NCBI RefSeq assembly: GCF_007830545.1
Contig: NZ_VLLF01000013.1
Location: forward strand, 20,320 to 84,319
Reading direction: 5' to 3'
Source: Roseibium hamelinense
GTDB taxonomy: Bacteria > Pseudomonadota > Alphaproteobacteria > Rhizobiales > Stappiaceae
DNA: 64,000 nt
Shown here piece after piece: positions 1 through 9,222 of this stretch. Position 1 is the first letter of the stretch; each line of letters opens with the position of its first letter. The notes under the pieces are model-generated. The model was not told the DNA's origin and did not search any database. It saw nothing but the letters and a program-made list of their open reading frames with translations. A program made the translations under genes and the position numbers.

Positions 1-201
1 CCTTTGGAGCTCCGACCCAAGGTCTTGCGCCGCGAACGCGATATCCGCTTCCGTAATTTCTGCATCACCCACTTTGGCTATGACGTCATCGGGCTCTGCT
101 GCATGCAACCCGCCAACACTCGGCAATGCTGTTCCGAGCGATACAGCAAACATCGTGGCAACGAGCAGCCGAACAGGACGGCGCGAAGTTAGTCGGAACA
201 T
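1..201 (-). CDS. Periplasmic SurA/PpiC-type peptidyl-prolyl isomerase, N-terminal part (cut by window edge)
   Basis: Reading the minus strand from an ATG at 201 gives an open frame to the window edge (67 codons seen). It begins with a basic N-terminus (MFRLTSRRP), a hydrophobic stretch and a likely signal-peptidase site near LHAA. The next segment, VIAKVGDAEITEADI, is the usual start of the SurA/PpiC N-terminal chaperone domain. AAGGA lies 7-8 bases before the ATG. The gene is divergent to secA, a neighbourhood consistent with secretion and folding of envelope proteins. The parvulin domain itself would lie outside the window, so the isomerase call is inferred from the N-terminus only. Confidence 0.7.
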   Translation of the reverse strand, partial: MFRLTSRRPVRLLVATMFAVSLGTALPSVGGLHAAEPDDVIAKVGDAEITEADIAFAAQDLGSELQR

Positions 202-311
202 ATGATGTCCTTCGGTAATTAGTTCTGGGGTTTCTCTAGCACGGACCAGCCGCTCGTATCTAAGAAAGGCAGGACGCCGTCTGGCCAGCAACTTTGCGCG
301 TCCGCACAGCG

Positions 312-340
312 TTGACAAGCATTCTAGCCCCTCTTATCTG
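312..340 (+). promoter_or_regulatory. Candidate secA promoter
   Basis: TTGACA at 312-317 and TATCTG at 335-340 are separated by 17 bp, close to the sigma-70 consensus. The pair lies about 155 bp before the secA start and faces it, leaving a fairly long 5' leader. Confidence 0.5.
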
Positions 341-495
341 TCGAACGGCTCCAATCCGGTTGGGGCATGACCTTTTCTACGGTTTGTCTACCAGGGCCAT
401 GAGCCAGCTCAGACCGTGGACAACAATTGAGACGATTTCATGGGCAGGCCGTCATCAGCCAACAAGGACGCCGCCCAACAAGAAAGGACCGCCGC

Positions 496-3282
496 ATGGC
501 CGGCCTTGGCGCGCTAGCACGAAAGATTTTTGGATCCTCCAACGACCGGAAGGTCAAAAGCTACAGGGCTCAGGTCGACAGGATCAACGCTCTGGAAGCC
601 GAAATGCAAAGCCTGAGCGATGATCAGTTGAGAGCCCGGACAGGCGAGTTCAAAGAACAGCTGGAAAACGGCGCCAACCTAAACGATTTGGTGGTTCCGG
701 CATTTGCAACAGTCCGAGAAGCTGCGAAACGCGCTCTTGGCCAACGGCATTACGATGTTCAGCTAATCGGCGGCATGGTCCTCAATGAAGGCCGCATTTC
801 CGAGATGCGGACCGGGGAGGGTAAGACACTCGTTGCAACGGCACCAGTGTATTTGAATGCGTTGGCCGGCCGAGGTGTTCACGTTGTGACCGTAAATGAC
901 TATCTGGCACAACGCGATAGCGACTGGATGGGTCAAGTCTACCGTTTTCTTGGGTTGTCCGTTGGGTGCATAACCCACGGGCTGTCCGACGAACAACGCC
1001 GGGCCGCCTATGAGGCTGACGTCACTTATGGCACCAACAACGAGTTTGGGTTCGACTACCTTCGCGACAACATGAAGCACGATCGTCAATCGATGGTTCA
1101 GCGTGATCACGCGTACGCCATCGTGGACGAAGTTGATTCTATTTTGATCGACGAAGCCCGTACACCGCTCATCATCTCCGGCCCATTGGAAGATAGGTCC
1201 GACTTCTACAACACCGTAGATGCATTCATTCCGATGTTGACCGAGGAAGACTTCGAACTGGATGAAAAGCAGCGTGCGGCAACCTTCACAGAGGCGGGCA
1301 ACGAGAAGCTGGAAACGCTGCTTGCAGAGGCGGACCTTCTCAAGGGCGATTCCCTTTATGACGTGGAGAACGTGTCTGTCGTACACCATCTCCAGCAGGC
1401 CTTGAAAGCGCATAAACTTTTCCAGCGAGACAAAGACTACATCGTCCGAAATGGTGAGGTGGTCATAATTGATGAGTTCACTGGTAGGATGATGCCCGGA
1501 CGCCGGTTCTCAGAAGGGCTTCACCAAGCCCTGGAGGCGCGCGAAAAAGTACGCATCCAGCCAGAAAACCAGACCCTTGCATCCATCACTTTCCAGAACT
1601 ACTTCCGCATGTACGACAAGCTGGCGGGCATGACCGGTACAGCCTCGACAGAAGCTGACGAGTTCATGGACATTTACGGCCTGGAAGTCCTCGAAATTCC
1701 AACCAATGTCGCCGTTAAGCGTATTGACGATGATGACGAAGTCTATCGCACGTTTGAAGAAAAATTCGCCGCAATCGTCAAGCTCATTGACGATTGCAAA
1801 GAGCGCGGGCAGCCGATTCTGGTAGGCACAACGTCCATCGAAAAATCCGAGTATCTTGCCGAGCTGCTCAAAAAGCACGGGTACAAGCAGATCGATGTTT
1901 CAGATCCGAAGGCAATCGCTGACGCTCAGAAACAGGAAGGCGGCAAGTCTAAGGTCTTCTCTGTTTTGAACGCACGCTATCACGAACAGGAAGCTTCAAT
2001 TATCGCTCAAGCCGGTTTGCCGGGTGCTGTAACCATCGCAACAAACATGGCGGGGCGAGGCACGGACATTCAGCTCGGCGGAAATGCCGACATGCAAATC
2101 AGCATCGAACTGGGCGACGTGCCCGAGGGCGAGGAACGCACGCGCCGCGAAGCCGAGATCAAGGCCGAGATCGAAGAGAAGAAAAAGCAGGCGCTAGCAG
2201 CCGGTGGTCTCTACGTTATTGGAACTGAACGTCATGAGAGCCGGCGCATTGACAACCAGCTTCGTGGCCGATCAGGACGTCAAGGTGATCCTGGCCACTC
2301 AAAATTTTTCTTGTCGCTGCAAGATGACCTGATGCGGATTTTCGGATCTGAACGCATGGATTCGATGCTGCAAAAACTCGGTCTTGAAGAGGGTGAAGCA
2401 ATCATTCACCCGTGGATCAACAAGGCGCTTGAGAAAGCGCAGCAGAAAGTCGAAGCGCGCAACTTCGATATCCGTAAGAATCTCTTGAAATTCGACAATG
2501 TTATGAATGACCAGCGCAAGGTCGTTTTTGAACAGCGCATCGACCTTATGGATGGCGACAACCTGCAGGAAACAGTCAGCGACATGCGTCACGACGTGAT
2601 CGAGAGTCTTGTCGGTCGCCACATTCCCGAACGCGCCTATCCTGAGCAGTGGGATACAGAGGGACTTCAAGAAGAAGTCAGAACAATTCTCAATCTTGAT
2701 CTTCCGGTGACAGACTGGGCCGCTGAAGAAGGCATTGCGGAAGAAGAGGTCAAAGACCGCTTGCGCCGCGCCGCAGATGAGGCCATGGCGCAAAAGGTCG
2801 CCAGATATGGACCGGACATCGTTCGACAGTTGGAGAAAATGCTCCTCCTCCAGACGCTCGACAATCTCTGGCGCGAGCATCTGTCCAATCTGGATCATCT
2901 GCGATCTGTTGTCGGGTTCCGCGGGTATGCGCAGCGAGATCCGCTGCAGGAATACAAGACCGAAGCCTTTACCCTATTTGAATCTATGCTTTCGCAACTC
3001 CGCGAAACGACAACCTCTCAGTTGCTGAAGGTTGAGCTGGTTCAGGAACAGGCCCCGGCATTCCAACAAGCGCCGGAATTGCCGGAAATGCATGCACATC
3101 ACATTGATGCGACGACAGGCCTTGATGAGATGGCACAAGCAGATGCGCAACTCGCGCCAAACCGCCCTTCAGCCGAACGGAATCCTGAAGACCCAAGCAC
3201 ATGGGGCAAAGTCGGGCGAAATGAGGCCTGTCCATGTGGCTCAGGAAAAAAATTCAAACACTGCCACGGTGCACTCGTGTAA
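496..3282 (+). CDS. secA: Preprotein translocase motor ATPase SecA
   Basis: SecA is the cytoplasmic and membrane-peripheral ATPase that pushes unfolded preproteins through SecYEG. The 928-residue product has the Walker A motif TGEGKT near residues 106-111, the [13 protein letters not shown] region near 210, the helicase-like motif MAGRGTDI, and the C-terminal zinc-binding segment [13 protein letters not shown] (residues 912-924) that contacts SecB and phospholipid. The start at 496 is preferred over the upstream in-frame ATG at 427, because AAAGGA lies 8 bases before it and [13 protein letters not shown] is the usual alphaproteobacterial N-terminus. A rho-independent terminator follows. Confidence 0.98.
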   Translation: MAGLGALARKIFGSSNDRKVKSYRAQVDRINALEAEMQSLSDDQLRARTGEFKEQLENGANLNDLVVPAFATVREAAKRALGQRHYDVQLIGGMVLNEGRISEMRTGEGKTLVATAPVYLNALAGRGVHVVTVNDYLAQRDSDWMGQVYRFLGLSVGCITHGLSDEQRRAAYEADVTYGTNNEFGFDYLRDNMKHDRQSMVQRDHAYAIVDEVDSILIDEARTPLIISGPLEDRSDFYNTVDAFIPMLTEEDFELDEKQRAATFTEAGNEKLETLLAEADLLKGDSLYDVENVSVVHHLQQALKAHKLFQRDKDYIVRNGEVVIIDEFTGRMMPGRRFSEGLHQALEAREKVRIQPENQTLASITFQNYFRMYDKLAGMTGTASTEADEFMDIYGLEVLEIPTNVAVKRIDDDDEVYRTFEEKFAAIVKLIDDCKERGQPILVGTTSIEKSEYLAELLKKHGYKQIDVSDPKAIADAQKQEGGKSKVFSVLNARYHEQEASIIAQAGLPGAVTIATNMAGRGTDIQLGGNADMQISIELGDVPEGEERTRREAEIKAEIEEKKKQALAAGGLYVIGTERHESRRIDNQLRGRSGRQGDPGHSKFFLSLQDDLMRIFGSERMDSMLQKLGLEEGEAIIHPWINKALEKAQQKVEARNFDIRKNLLKFDNVMNDQRKVVFEQRIDLMDGDNLQETVSDMRHDVIESLVGRHIPERAYPEQWDTEGLQEEVRTILNLDLPVTDWAAEEGIAEEEVKDRLRRAADEAMAQKVARYGPDIVRQLEKMLLLQTLDNLWREHLSNLDHLRSVVGFRGYAQRDPLQEYKTEAFTLFESMLSQLRETTTSQLLKVELVQEQAPAFQQAPELPEMHAHHIDATTGLDEMAQADAQLAPNRPSAERNPEDPSTWGKVGRNEACPCGSGKKFKHCHGALV

Positions 3283-3306
3283 TTGATCATAAAACGCGAT
3301 CGAAAA

Positions 3307-3334
3307 GGCCAGCCTTAGGGCTGGTCTTTTTTTT
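3307..3334 (+). terminator. Rho-independent terminator of secA
   Basis: An eight-pair stem (GGCCAGCC with GGCTGGTC, one G-T pair) with a TTAG loop is followed by eight T. It starts 24 bases after the secA stop and argues that the next gene starts after it. Confidence 0.85.
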
Positions 3335-3383
3335 GAATATCCGGCAGTTTGCCGCCCAACTGTTTGACCGTCGGCACAAAAGC

Positions 3384-4406
3384 ATGAGCACCAGCACACA
3401 AAGCAAAGTCTATCTAACGCGCCGAGCTGAAATCCGCTGCGCAAAGCCTTTGCTGAGCATTGTGGTGCCGGTCTTCAACGAAGCCGACGTTATCGGAATC
3501 TTCATCGAGGAAACTCAAAAGGTTTTAGCAGATCTTGAGCTTGCCTACGAATATGTCTTCGTCGATGACGGCAGCCTGGATACCACGGCGGATATTCTCG
3601 AAGAAAAGATCAGGGACGGCCTTCCCGCCCGTTTGCTTGGACTGTCCAGAAATTTCGGCAAAGAGGCAGCGCTTTCCGCAGGCCTCGAACACGCTCACGG
3701 CGACATTGTTGTCATCATTGACGTGGACCTTCAGGATCCGCCGGAACTCATCCCGCAAATGGTCGATGGCTGGCGGGCAGGCTATGACGTTGTCTACGGC
3801 CTGCGGGTCGACCGTTCCTCAGATACGCTGATGAAACGGTCAACCGCTGGCATGTTCTACCGATTGTTCAACCAGCTGGCGAATATCGAAATGCCGCCAA
3901 ATGCCGGAGACTTCCGCCTCATTGACCGGTCCGTGGTGAATGCACTTTTGAAGCTTCCGGAACGAAACCGGTTTATGAAAGGGCTATTCGCCTGGGTCGG
4001 CTTTCCGTCGATGGCCTTGCCTTACGAGCGCCCTGCTCGCCGGGCAGGCGAGGGAAAATGGAATTACTGGAAGCTCTGGAATTTCGCCATTGATGGTTTG
4101 ACCGGCTTCACAACGATGCCACTGAGAATATGGTTTTACGGCGGTGCCATAATAGCAGGCGCGGCGTTTGCCTACGCACTTTATTTGACCATTCGTGTGT
4201 TTTTCACAGGTGTCGATGTTCCCGGGTACACGTCTTTGATGGTGGCCCTGTTGTTCTTTTCCGGCATCCAGTTGCTTTCCATTGGAATGATTGGTGAGTA
4301 TGTGTCCCGGCTGTTCAATGAATCGAAACAGCGACCGGTTTATCTTCTTCAAGATGTGATTGAAGGCCCAAATTCCTTACCAAATCGGGCGAACAAGGAA
4401 ACATGA
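3384..4406 (+). CDS. Family 2 glycosyltransferase, polyprenyl-phosphate sugar transferase (GtrB/ArnC/DPM1 type)
   Basis: The product probably transfers a sugar from a nucleotide donor to undecaprenyl phosphate on the cytoplasmic face. The 340-residue protein has the GT2 start LSIVVPVFNEAD, the VDDGS motif, the donor-binding DVDLQDPP near residues 113-120, and two C-terminal membrane helices at about 251-274 and 282-304, the GtrB/ArnC layout. The start at 3384 is chosen because it lies after the secA terminator and gives family-like length; its ribosome binding site is weak. It overlaps gtrA-like 4406 by one base, so the three glycosylation genes look like one operon. Confidence 0.88.
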   Translation: MSTSTQSKVYLTRRAEIRCAKPLLSIVVPVFNEADVIGIFIEETQKVLADLELAYEYVFVDDGSLDTTADILEEKIRDGLPARLLGLSRNFGKEAALSAGLEHAHGDIVVIIDVDLQDPPELIPQMVDGWRAGYDVVYGLRVDRSSDTLMKRSTAGMFYRLFNQLANIEMPPNAGDFRLIDRSVVNALLKLPERNRFMKGLFAWVGFPSMALPYERPARRAGEGKWNYWKLWNFAIDGLTGFTTMPLRIWFYGGAIIAGAAFAYALYLTIRVFFTGVDVPGYTSLMVALLFFSGIQLLSIGMIGEYVSRLFNESKQRPVYLLQDVIEGPNSLPNRANKET

Positions 4407-4855
4407 TGTCCAACTCCGATCGGCTGCCCCTGGTGAAACAGCGCATTAAAACCGAGGTAGGGGCCGCCAGCCGATTTGCGATTGTGGGCGCGACAGCTAC
4501 CGGTGTACACGCGGCGACTGCGGTTGGCCTTCTCGAATTCGGAATCCTCAGTGCATTCCCGGCAAATATTGTCGGCTTCATGATCGCATTTTGTGTGTCA
4601 TTCACCGGACACCATTTCTGGAGTTTTGGCGCATCCAGACACGATGCAGCAGTCAGCCGCCGCATGCGGCGGTTTTTTACGCTTGCCGCCAGCGGTTTTG
4701 CCCTAAATTCGACCGCTCTGGCTGCTTGGTTACAACTGACACCGTGGCCAGACGCGCTCGGAATTCTGTTTTCGATCGCAGTCGTGCCAGGCCTTACCTT
4801 TCTTGGCTCTCGCTTATGGGCTTTCTCCGGACACTCACAAGACAAAGATGTTTAA
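4406..4855 (+). CDS. GtrA-like four-helix membrane protein
   Basis: A 149-residue protein with about four hydrophobic helices and GtrA family features: RFAIVGATATGVHAA in helix 1 and TGHHFWSFG between helices 2 and 3. GtrA proteins are thought to help flip polyprenyl-linked sugars across the inner membrane. Two ATGs are adjacent (4403 and 4406); AAGGA is better spaced for 4406. It is translationally coupled to the preceding GT2 and overlaps the next gene by 8 bases, so the three genes form a flippase/transfer unit. Confidence 0.82.
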   Translation: MSNSDRLPLVKQRIKTEVGAASRFAIVGATATGVHAATAVGLLEFGILSAFPANIVGFMIAFCVSFTGHHFWSFGASRHDAAVSRRMRRFFTLAASGFALNSTALAAWLQLTPWPDALGILFSIAVVPGLTFLGSRLWAFSGHSQDKDV

Positions 4856-6365
4856 ACGGCTGAGCGCACGAAATGCCGCGCTGTTGTATGGGACAGTCAC
4901 CTGCTTGCTATGGGCTTTGGTTCCGACACTCCTTTTTCCCAATCCGCCTCTGGATGTCGTCGAAGGCTTCGCCTGGGGCCGGGAACTTGCGCTTGGCTAT
5001 ACCAAGCACCCGCCCATGCAAGCCTGGCTGCTCGAAGCAACCTACCGGCTTACTGGCGGCCATGTTTTCGGCGGATACTGGCTCAGCGCCGCCTGCGTTG
5101 GTCTAAGCTACATCGCCATTTGGAAGCTTGCCCGCCGTCTGCGCATATCTCCGGCCGGTGCTCTCTGGTCAATACTCCTCACGAGTATCACCTTTTACTT
5201 CACTCAGCCGCTGCCGGAGTTCAATCCGAACATTCTCCAAATCCCTGTTTGGGCCTGGATGATCCTGTTGTTCCACCAGGCGCTCGCCAATGGCAAAAAG
5301 ACGGACTGGCTGCTCCTTGGCGCCGTGGCAGCATTCGGCCTCTATACAAAGTATTTCGTTGCCTTGCTGGTCGGCGCGATCGGTCTTTATGTGCTCGTCT
5401 TCCCACGCGCGCGGCGGTGCCTTTTAACTGCGGGTCCGTGGCTTGCCGCGCTCACCTGCGTGATTTTGCTCATCCCGCATATTTGGTGGCTTTTTCAAAC
5501 TGATTTCCTGACCCTTCAATATGCTGCAAGCCGCAGCAAGACAGCCGTGGGTATTTTGGACCACATCCTAAACCCGTTGTCCTTCTTCGGCGCACAGCTC
5601 GGCAACCATGCGGCACTGATCCTCGCAGTTCTGGTAGGGCTGGGTGTGGCTGGGCTGAAGCACAGGAATGACCCTGCGACGCCTGCACTTCCAAAGGATT
5701 TGCAGAGCAAGGTTTTTGTCCTGTGGTTTGCCTTCTTGCCTCTTTCAGTGCTTCTGCTCGCCGGTTTGAGTACCGGTAACGAGTTTGAGCATATGTGGGG
5801 CACGCCCATGTTTGTTCTTTCCGGCCTGGCAGCCGTTTATCTGCTGGATCTCCCAAAACGCTTCCGGCACCAAAAAGCGGCTTTGTCACTCGTTGTTCTC
5901 GTGCAAGCGACTTTTATTGTCTTAGCCATAGGACAGGCCACGCTGGAGCCGCGGTGGAAAGCAAAACAAACGCGCATGCACTATCCCGGAGAGGCCGTCG
6001 CTCTTGCGCTCTCACAGGCATGGAAAAACGAAATGGGTTCCGAATTGCGTTACATTGCGGGAGACATGTGGTCGGCGGCCAATGTAACGATCCATGCGCC
6101 TGAGCGGCCATCCATGTTCTATCTTCATGATGTCGAACTGAGCCCCTGGATCAATCTGTCGGATGTGCAGAATAAAGGGCTGATGATTGTCTGGCGGGGA
6201 ACAAATGACCAGCCGCTCGCCGAATTACTGAGGTTTTATCCAAACGCCAGACGCCAGAGCAGCATTGACATCGATTATGCTGGCAATGGCATCATTCCGC
6301 CGGTCACAGTCAATTGGCTTATTATCCCGCCTGGATCTGTTGCAGTAGAACCGATGGCAAACTGA
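4848..6365 (+). CDS. GT39 / ArnT-like integral membrane glycosyltransferase
   Basis: A 505-residue polytopic protein of the PMT/ArnT type, which uses polyprenyl-phosphate sugars on the periplasmic side. The segment DVVEGFAWGRELALGYTKHPP near residues 35-55 holds the acidic residue and K-H-P-P pattern of the first periplasmic loop of GT39 enzymes. About ten hydrophobic helices follow, then a soluble C-terminal domain. The start at 4848 overlaps the GtrA-like gene by 8 bases and is preferred to the upstream in-frame ATG at 4803. The natural acceptor (lipid A, O-antigen or protein) cannot be read from sequence. Confidence 0.85.
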   Translation: MFKRLSARNAALLYGTVTCLLWALVPTLLFPNPPLDVVEGFAWGRELALGYTKHPPMQAWLLEATYRLTGGHVFGGYWLSAACVGLSYIAIWKLARRLRISPAGALWSILLTSITFYFTQPLPEFNPNILQIPVWAWMILLFHQALANGKKTDWLLLGAVAAFGLYTKYFVALLVGAIGLYVLVFPRARRCLLTAGPWLAALTCVILLIPHIWWLFQTDFLTLQYAASRSKTAVGILDHILNPLSFFGAQLGNHAALILAVLVGLGVAGLKHRNDPATPALPKDLQSKVFVLWFAFLPLSVLLLAGLSTGNEFEHMWGTPMFVLSGLAAVYLLDLPKRFRHQKAALSLVVLVQATFIVLAIGQATLEPRWKAKQTRMHYPGEAVALALSQAWKNEMGSELRYIAGDMWSAANVTIHAPERPSMFYLHDVELSPWINLSDVQNKGLMIVWRGTNDQPLAELLRFYPNARRQSSIDIDYAGNGIIPPVTVNWLIIPPGSVAVEPMAN

Positions 6366-6416
6366 ATGCCCGACAAAGACATAGTACCGCCAACCATTTC
6401 CACCTAATTTAGCCTT

Positions 6417-7619
6417 ATGGTGGACATGCAAAAAATAGACGACGTCGAAGAATGGATGATCGGTCAGGCGCTGGCCTCACAGCCGGTCCCTGATATGTTT
6501 GGCGAAATGTGCGAACGTTTGCGCGCCTGCGGCATACCCGTTGAGCGCTCCTTGATGGCTTGGGCAACCCTTCACCCTCTAGTTGAGGCTGAAGTCGCAT
6601 ACTGGACAGCCTCGGAAGGTGTCAGATTCGAGCAATTTCACCACGACGAAAACGATACCGAAGAGTGGCTGAACAGTCCTCTTCGCATGGTCATCGTCAA
6701 CCGGGAAACCATGTTCAGGAGCCGACTCGATCAAGGCAATTCGGAGCATGACTTTCCGTTGTGCAAGCAGCTAGCTGAGGAAGGATTTACCGACTATCTC
6801 ATATTGGCGACAGCCTTCCGCATGCCCGCAATGGACGATCAGAGAGCCTACACCGGGATCGTTGTAAGCTGGTCAACCCGCCAGAAGGGCGGATTCACAG
6901 ACGCGCAACTCAAAGCCATCAACTACATTCAAAAAAGACTGGCCTTGGCCGCACGAGGCAATGTCGAAGAACAGATCGCCAGAACGATTGCCGAAACCTA
7001 CCTGGGAAAATGGGCTGGAAATCGTGTTCTGAGCGGTCAAATCCAGCACGGTGACGGCGAACGGATTCGGGCCGTCATTTTTTACTGCGATATGCGCCGA
7101 TCCACCCAGATCGCAGATGTCCTTGGTCCTGAAAAATATCTCGCCTGGCTGAATGATTTCTTTCGGGCAACGGCAACTCCTGTCCTCAACCATGGTGGCG
7201 AGATACTGGATTTCATCGGCGACGCGGTGCTGGGCATTTTTCCCATCGACAGCGCAGGCTTTACAGTTGCCGTACACCGTGCGCTTAAAGCAACCGATGA
7301 GGTCCACAACAATATTCGTCGGGCAAACGATGCTCGTCCGGAGGGACCTGAACTCCGGGCAGGCATTGCATTATCAGTTGGAGAAGTCATGTTCGGTAAT
7401 ATCGGAGTGTCCGAGCGATTGACGTTTTCTGTCATTGGGCAAACCGTCCACGCTGCAGCCCGCCTTGAAAGCCTGACTAAAACCGTTGGGTCCGATATTC
7501 TTATCACGGAGGATGTCGCAACCCATGTTGGGAACCGCGCCAAGCCAGCAGGCGAGTTCCTGCTGTCTGGCTTTAAGACCGTCCAGCCAATTTTTGAACT
7601 GTTGCCGCCATCAGCTTAG
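6417..7619 (+). CDS. Class III adenylate/guanylate cyclase with N-terminal sensor-like region
   Basis: The 400-residue protein has no membrane helix. Residues 1-190 resemble the globular sensor region found before cyclase domains in rhizobial enzymes. Residues 210-395 form a class III catalytic domain with metal-binding Asp 225 (YCDMRRST) and Asp 269 (DFIGDAVLG) and the transition-state Arg near 349 (AAARLE). The usual Asn of the VN-AARLE motif is His here (GQTVHAAARLE), so activity or substrate may differ. It stands alone after the glycosylation operon, 51 bases downstream, and converges on the L,D-transpeptidase gene. Confidence 0.88.
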   Translation: MVDMQKIDDVEEWMIGQALASQPVPDMFGEMCERLRACGIPVERSLMAWATLHPLVEAEVAYWTASEGVRFEQFHHDENDTEEWLNSPLRMVIVNRETMFRSRLDQGNSEHDFPLCKQLAEEGFTDYLILATAFRMPAMDDQRAYTGIVVSWSTRQKGGFTDAQLKAINYIQKRLALAARGNVEEQIARTIAETYLGKWAGNRVLSGQIQHGDGERIRAVIFYCDMRRSTQIADVLGPEKYLAWLNDFFRATATPVLNHGGEILDFIGDAVLGIFPIDSAGFTVAVHRALKATDEVHNNIRRANDARPEGPELRAGIALSVGEVMFGNIGVSERLTFSVIGQTVHAAARLESLTKTVGSDILITEDVATHVGNRAKPAGEFLLSGFKTVQPIFELLPPSA

Positions 7620-7639
7620 GTTCATGCGCAGAACTGCGT

Positions 7640-8236
7640 TCAGCGGACCTTGACCGTCGTCCCGATTTTGACCTGCTGATACAAGTGTTCGACGTCTTCA
7701 TTCCACATTCTGATGCAGCCAGACGAGACTGCGCGACCGATGCTCCAGTCTTCATTGGTCCCATGAATCCTGTAGAGCGTATTGCCCAGGTAAAGCGCAC
7801 GGGCACCGAGCGGATTTTCAGGACCGCCCGGCATATAGGAGGGCAGTTTTCGGCCGTTCTTGCGTTCTCTGACGATCATCTCAGCCGGTGGCGTCCAGCC
7901 CGGCCACTTCTTTTTCTGGGTGATTTTTTCTGTTCCGCGCCAGGTAAAGCCTTCCTTGCCAACACCGATGCCGTAGCGGATCGCTGTTCCGTCATCCCGG
8001 ACGAAGTACAGCCAACGTTTCTTCGTATCGATCACGATCGTGCCCGGTTCTCCTGCGCCCCGGTAGTTGACGATTTTTCGCTTGTACTTCTTGCGGGCGA
8101 TCTTGCTCGCCGCTTCCGGTGTGAGCCTGTAGGTTACCCACTTTTTCGTATTTGGATCGAAAAAGCCGGACTGAGCCACGACAGGTGACGTGCTTAAGAC
8201 GCCCAACCCAAGCAGCAAGACCAAAAATAACCGCAT
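7640..8236 (-). CDS. Secreted L,D-transpeptidase (YkuD/ErfK family)
   Basis: The 198-residue product forms 3-3 peptidoglycan cross-links or links proteins to peptidoglycan in the periplasm. The signal peptide MRLFLVLLLGLGVLSTSPVVA is followed by a YkuD domain with HGTNEDWSIG and the catalytic SSGCIRM motif. The start at 8236 has GGGGGTGA just upstream and gives a clean signal peptide; the frame is open 66 codons further upstream but that part is not protein-like. It is divergent to the alpha/beta hydrolase and convergent with the cyclase. Confidence 0.92.
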   Translation of the reverse strand: MRLFLVLLLGLGVLSTSPVVAQSGFFDPNTKKWVTYRLTPEAASKIARKKYKRKIVNYRGAGEPGTIVIDTKKRWLYFVRDDGTAIRYGIGVGKEGFTWRGTEKITQKKKWPGWTPPAEMIVRERKNGRKLPSYMPGGPENPLGARALYLGNTLYRIHGTNEDWSIGRAVSSGCIRMWNEDVEHLYQQVKIGTTVKVR

Positions 8237-8412
8237 CAACGTCACCCCCACTTTGGTCCGAAAGGAGCCACAAGGGCGAATCGGAACCTTGACAGAGCTA
8301 ACACAGTGGCCGTTTTGGCTCCATAACGTTTTGCCGGACGTCTGATGACACTGGACTTTCCAATCCGGACTGGTATGCCCTTTTGGCGAATGTTTTAAAT
8401 TCAGGACTGAGA

Positions 8413-9213
8413 ATGACCAACCTACGCCCTTCATCGCCCAAGCATTTGCCCTTTAGCGCTCAGGAAGGCCCGGCAGGCGGCAATGCAGGCGTTATTGTGT
8501 TTTTGCATGGGTTTGGCGGCGACCGCCAAACTTGGGTTAATCTGCAGACTGCACTCGCCTCTAAGGTTCAATCGTTGGCCTTCGACCTTCCAGGGCATGG
8601 CGAAGCGCTTGACTGGCCTGTCGTTGGTAACGCTGGCATTGCCGCAAAAGCGGTTCTTCAGTCCATAGAGGCGATGGGGCTCTCCAAAGTAAACCTTGTC
8701 GGACACTCGATGGGGGGCGCGGTTGCGGCGCTGATTGCACTAAGAGCGCCCGAAAAGGTCGGCAGTCTGACGCTTCTTGCTCCGGGTGGGTTCGGACCCG
8801 AAATCAACCAAAAGCTGTTGCGGCGTTATGCGGCTGCCACTGACCCTTCGGAAATGGAAATGCTTCTAGAGCAGTTTTTCGGCTGGGAGTTCAAGTTGCC
8901 AAAGTTTCTTGCAAAGACTACCGCCGAAGCCCGTTCCAGACCGGGCGCTGTTGCGACGCTTGAAGCGATTGCAGAAGAGATTATCGATGGCGACGTCCAA
9001 AAAACGCTGCCGCGGAAGGAGCTTGCTGAATTGCCACTTCCAGTCAAAGTGATTTGGGGAACCCAGGACCGCGTTCTGCCAACTAGGCAGGCCCACAAAT
9101 TGCCTGGTGTAGTTGCCACGCATATATTCGAACGCGTTGGACACATGCCACACCTCGAAATCCCGCAGGAAGTTACGCGGCTTATCCGGCAGAATATCGG
9201 GCTCCCCAGCTAG
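8413..9213 (+). CDS. Alpha/beta-hydrolase fold protein (acetoin-dehydrogenase E2-like hydrolase group)
   Basis: The 266-residue product has the oxyanion segment VFLHGFGGDRQTW, the nucleophile elbow GHSMGG, an acid in VIWGTQDRVLPT and the catalytic His in GHMPHLEIP. The sequence resembles the hydrolases related to the lipoyl-less C-terminal part of acetoin dehydrogenase E2 proteins, but no lipoyl domain is present. AGGA lies 9 bases before the ATG at 8413; an in-frame TTG at 8383 is less likely. Substrate unknown; no partner genes of acetoin metabolism are nearby. Confidence 0.85.
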   Translation: MTNLRPSSPKHLPFSAQEGPAGGNAGVIVFLHGFGGDRQTWVNLQTALASKVQSLAFDLPGHGEALDWPVVGNAGIAAKAVLQSIEAMGLSKVNLVGHSMGGAVAALIALRAPEKVGSLTLLAPGGFGPEINQKLLRRYAAATDPSEMEMLLEQFFGWEFKLPKFLAKTTAEARSRPGAVATLEAIAEEIIDGDVQKTLPRKELAELPLPVKVIWGTQDRVLPTRQAHKLPGVVATHIFERVGHMPHLEIPQEVTRLIRQNIGLPS

Positions 9214-9222
9214 GTCATTGGC

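Noticed and set aside
763..2898. Long minus-strand open frames (up to 216 codons) inside secA
   Set aside because: They are antisense shadows of secA with no ribosome binding site and low-complexity-free but non-family sequence; secA is unmistakable on the plus strand.
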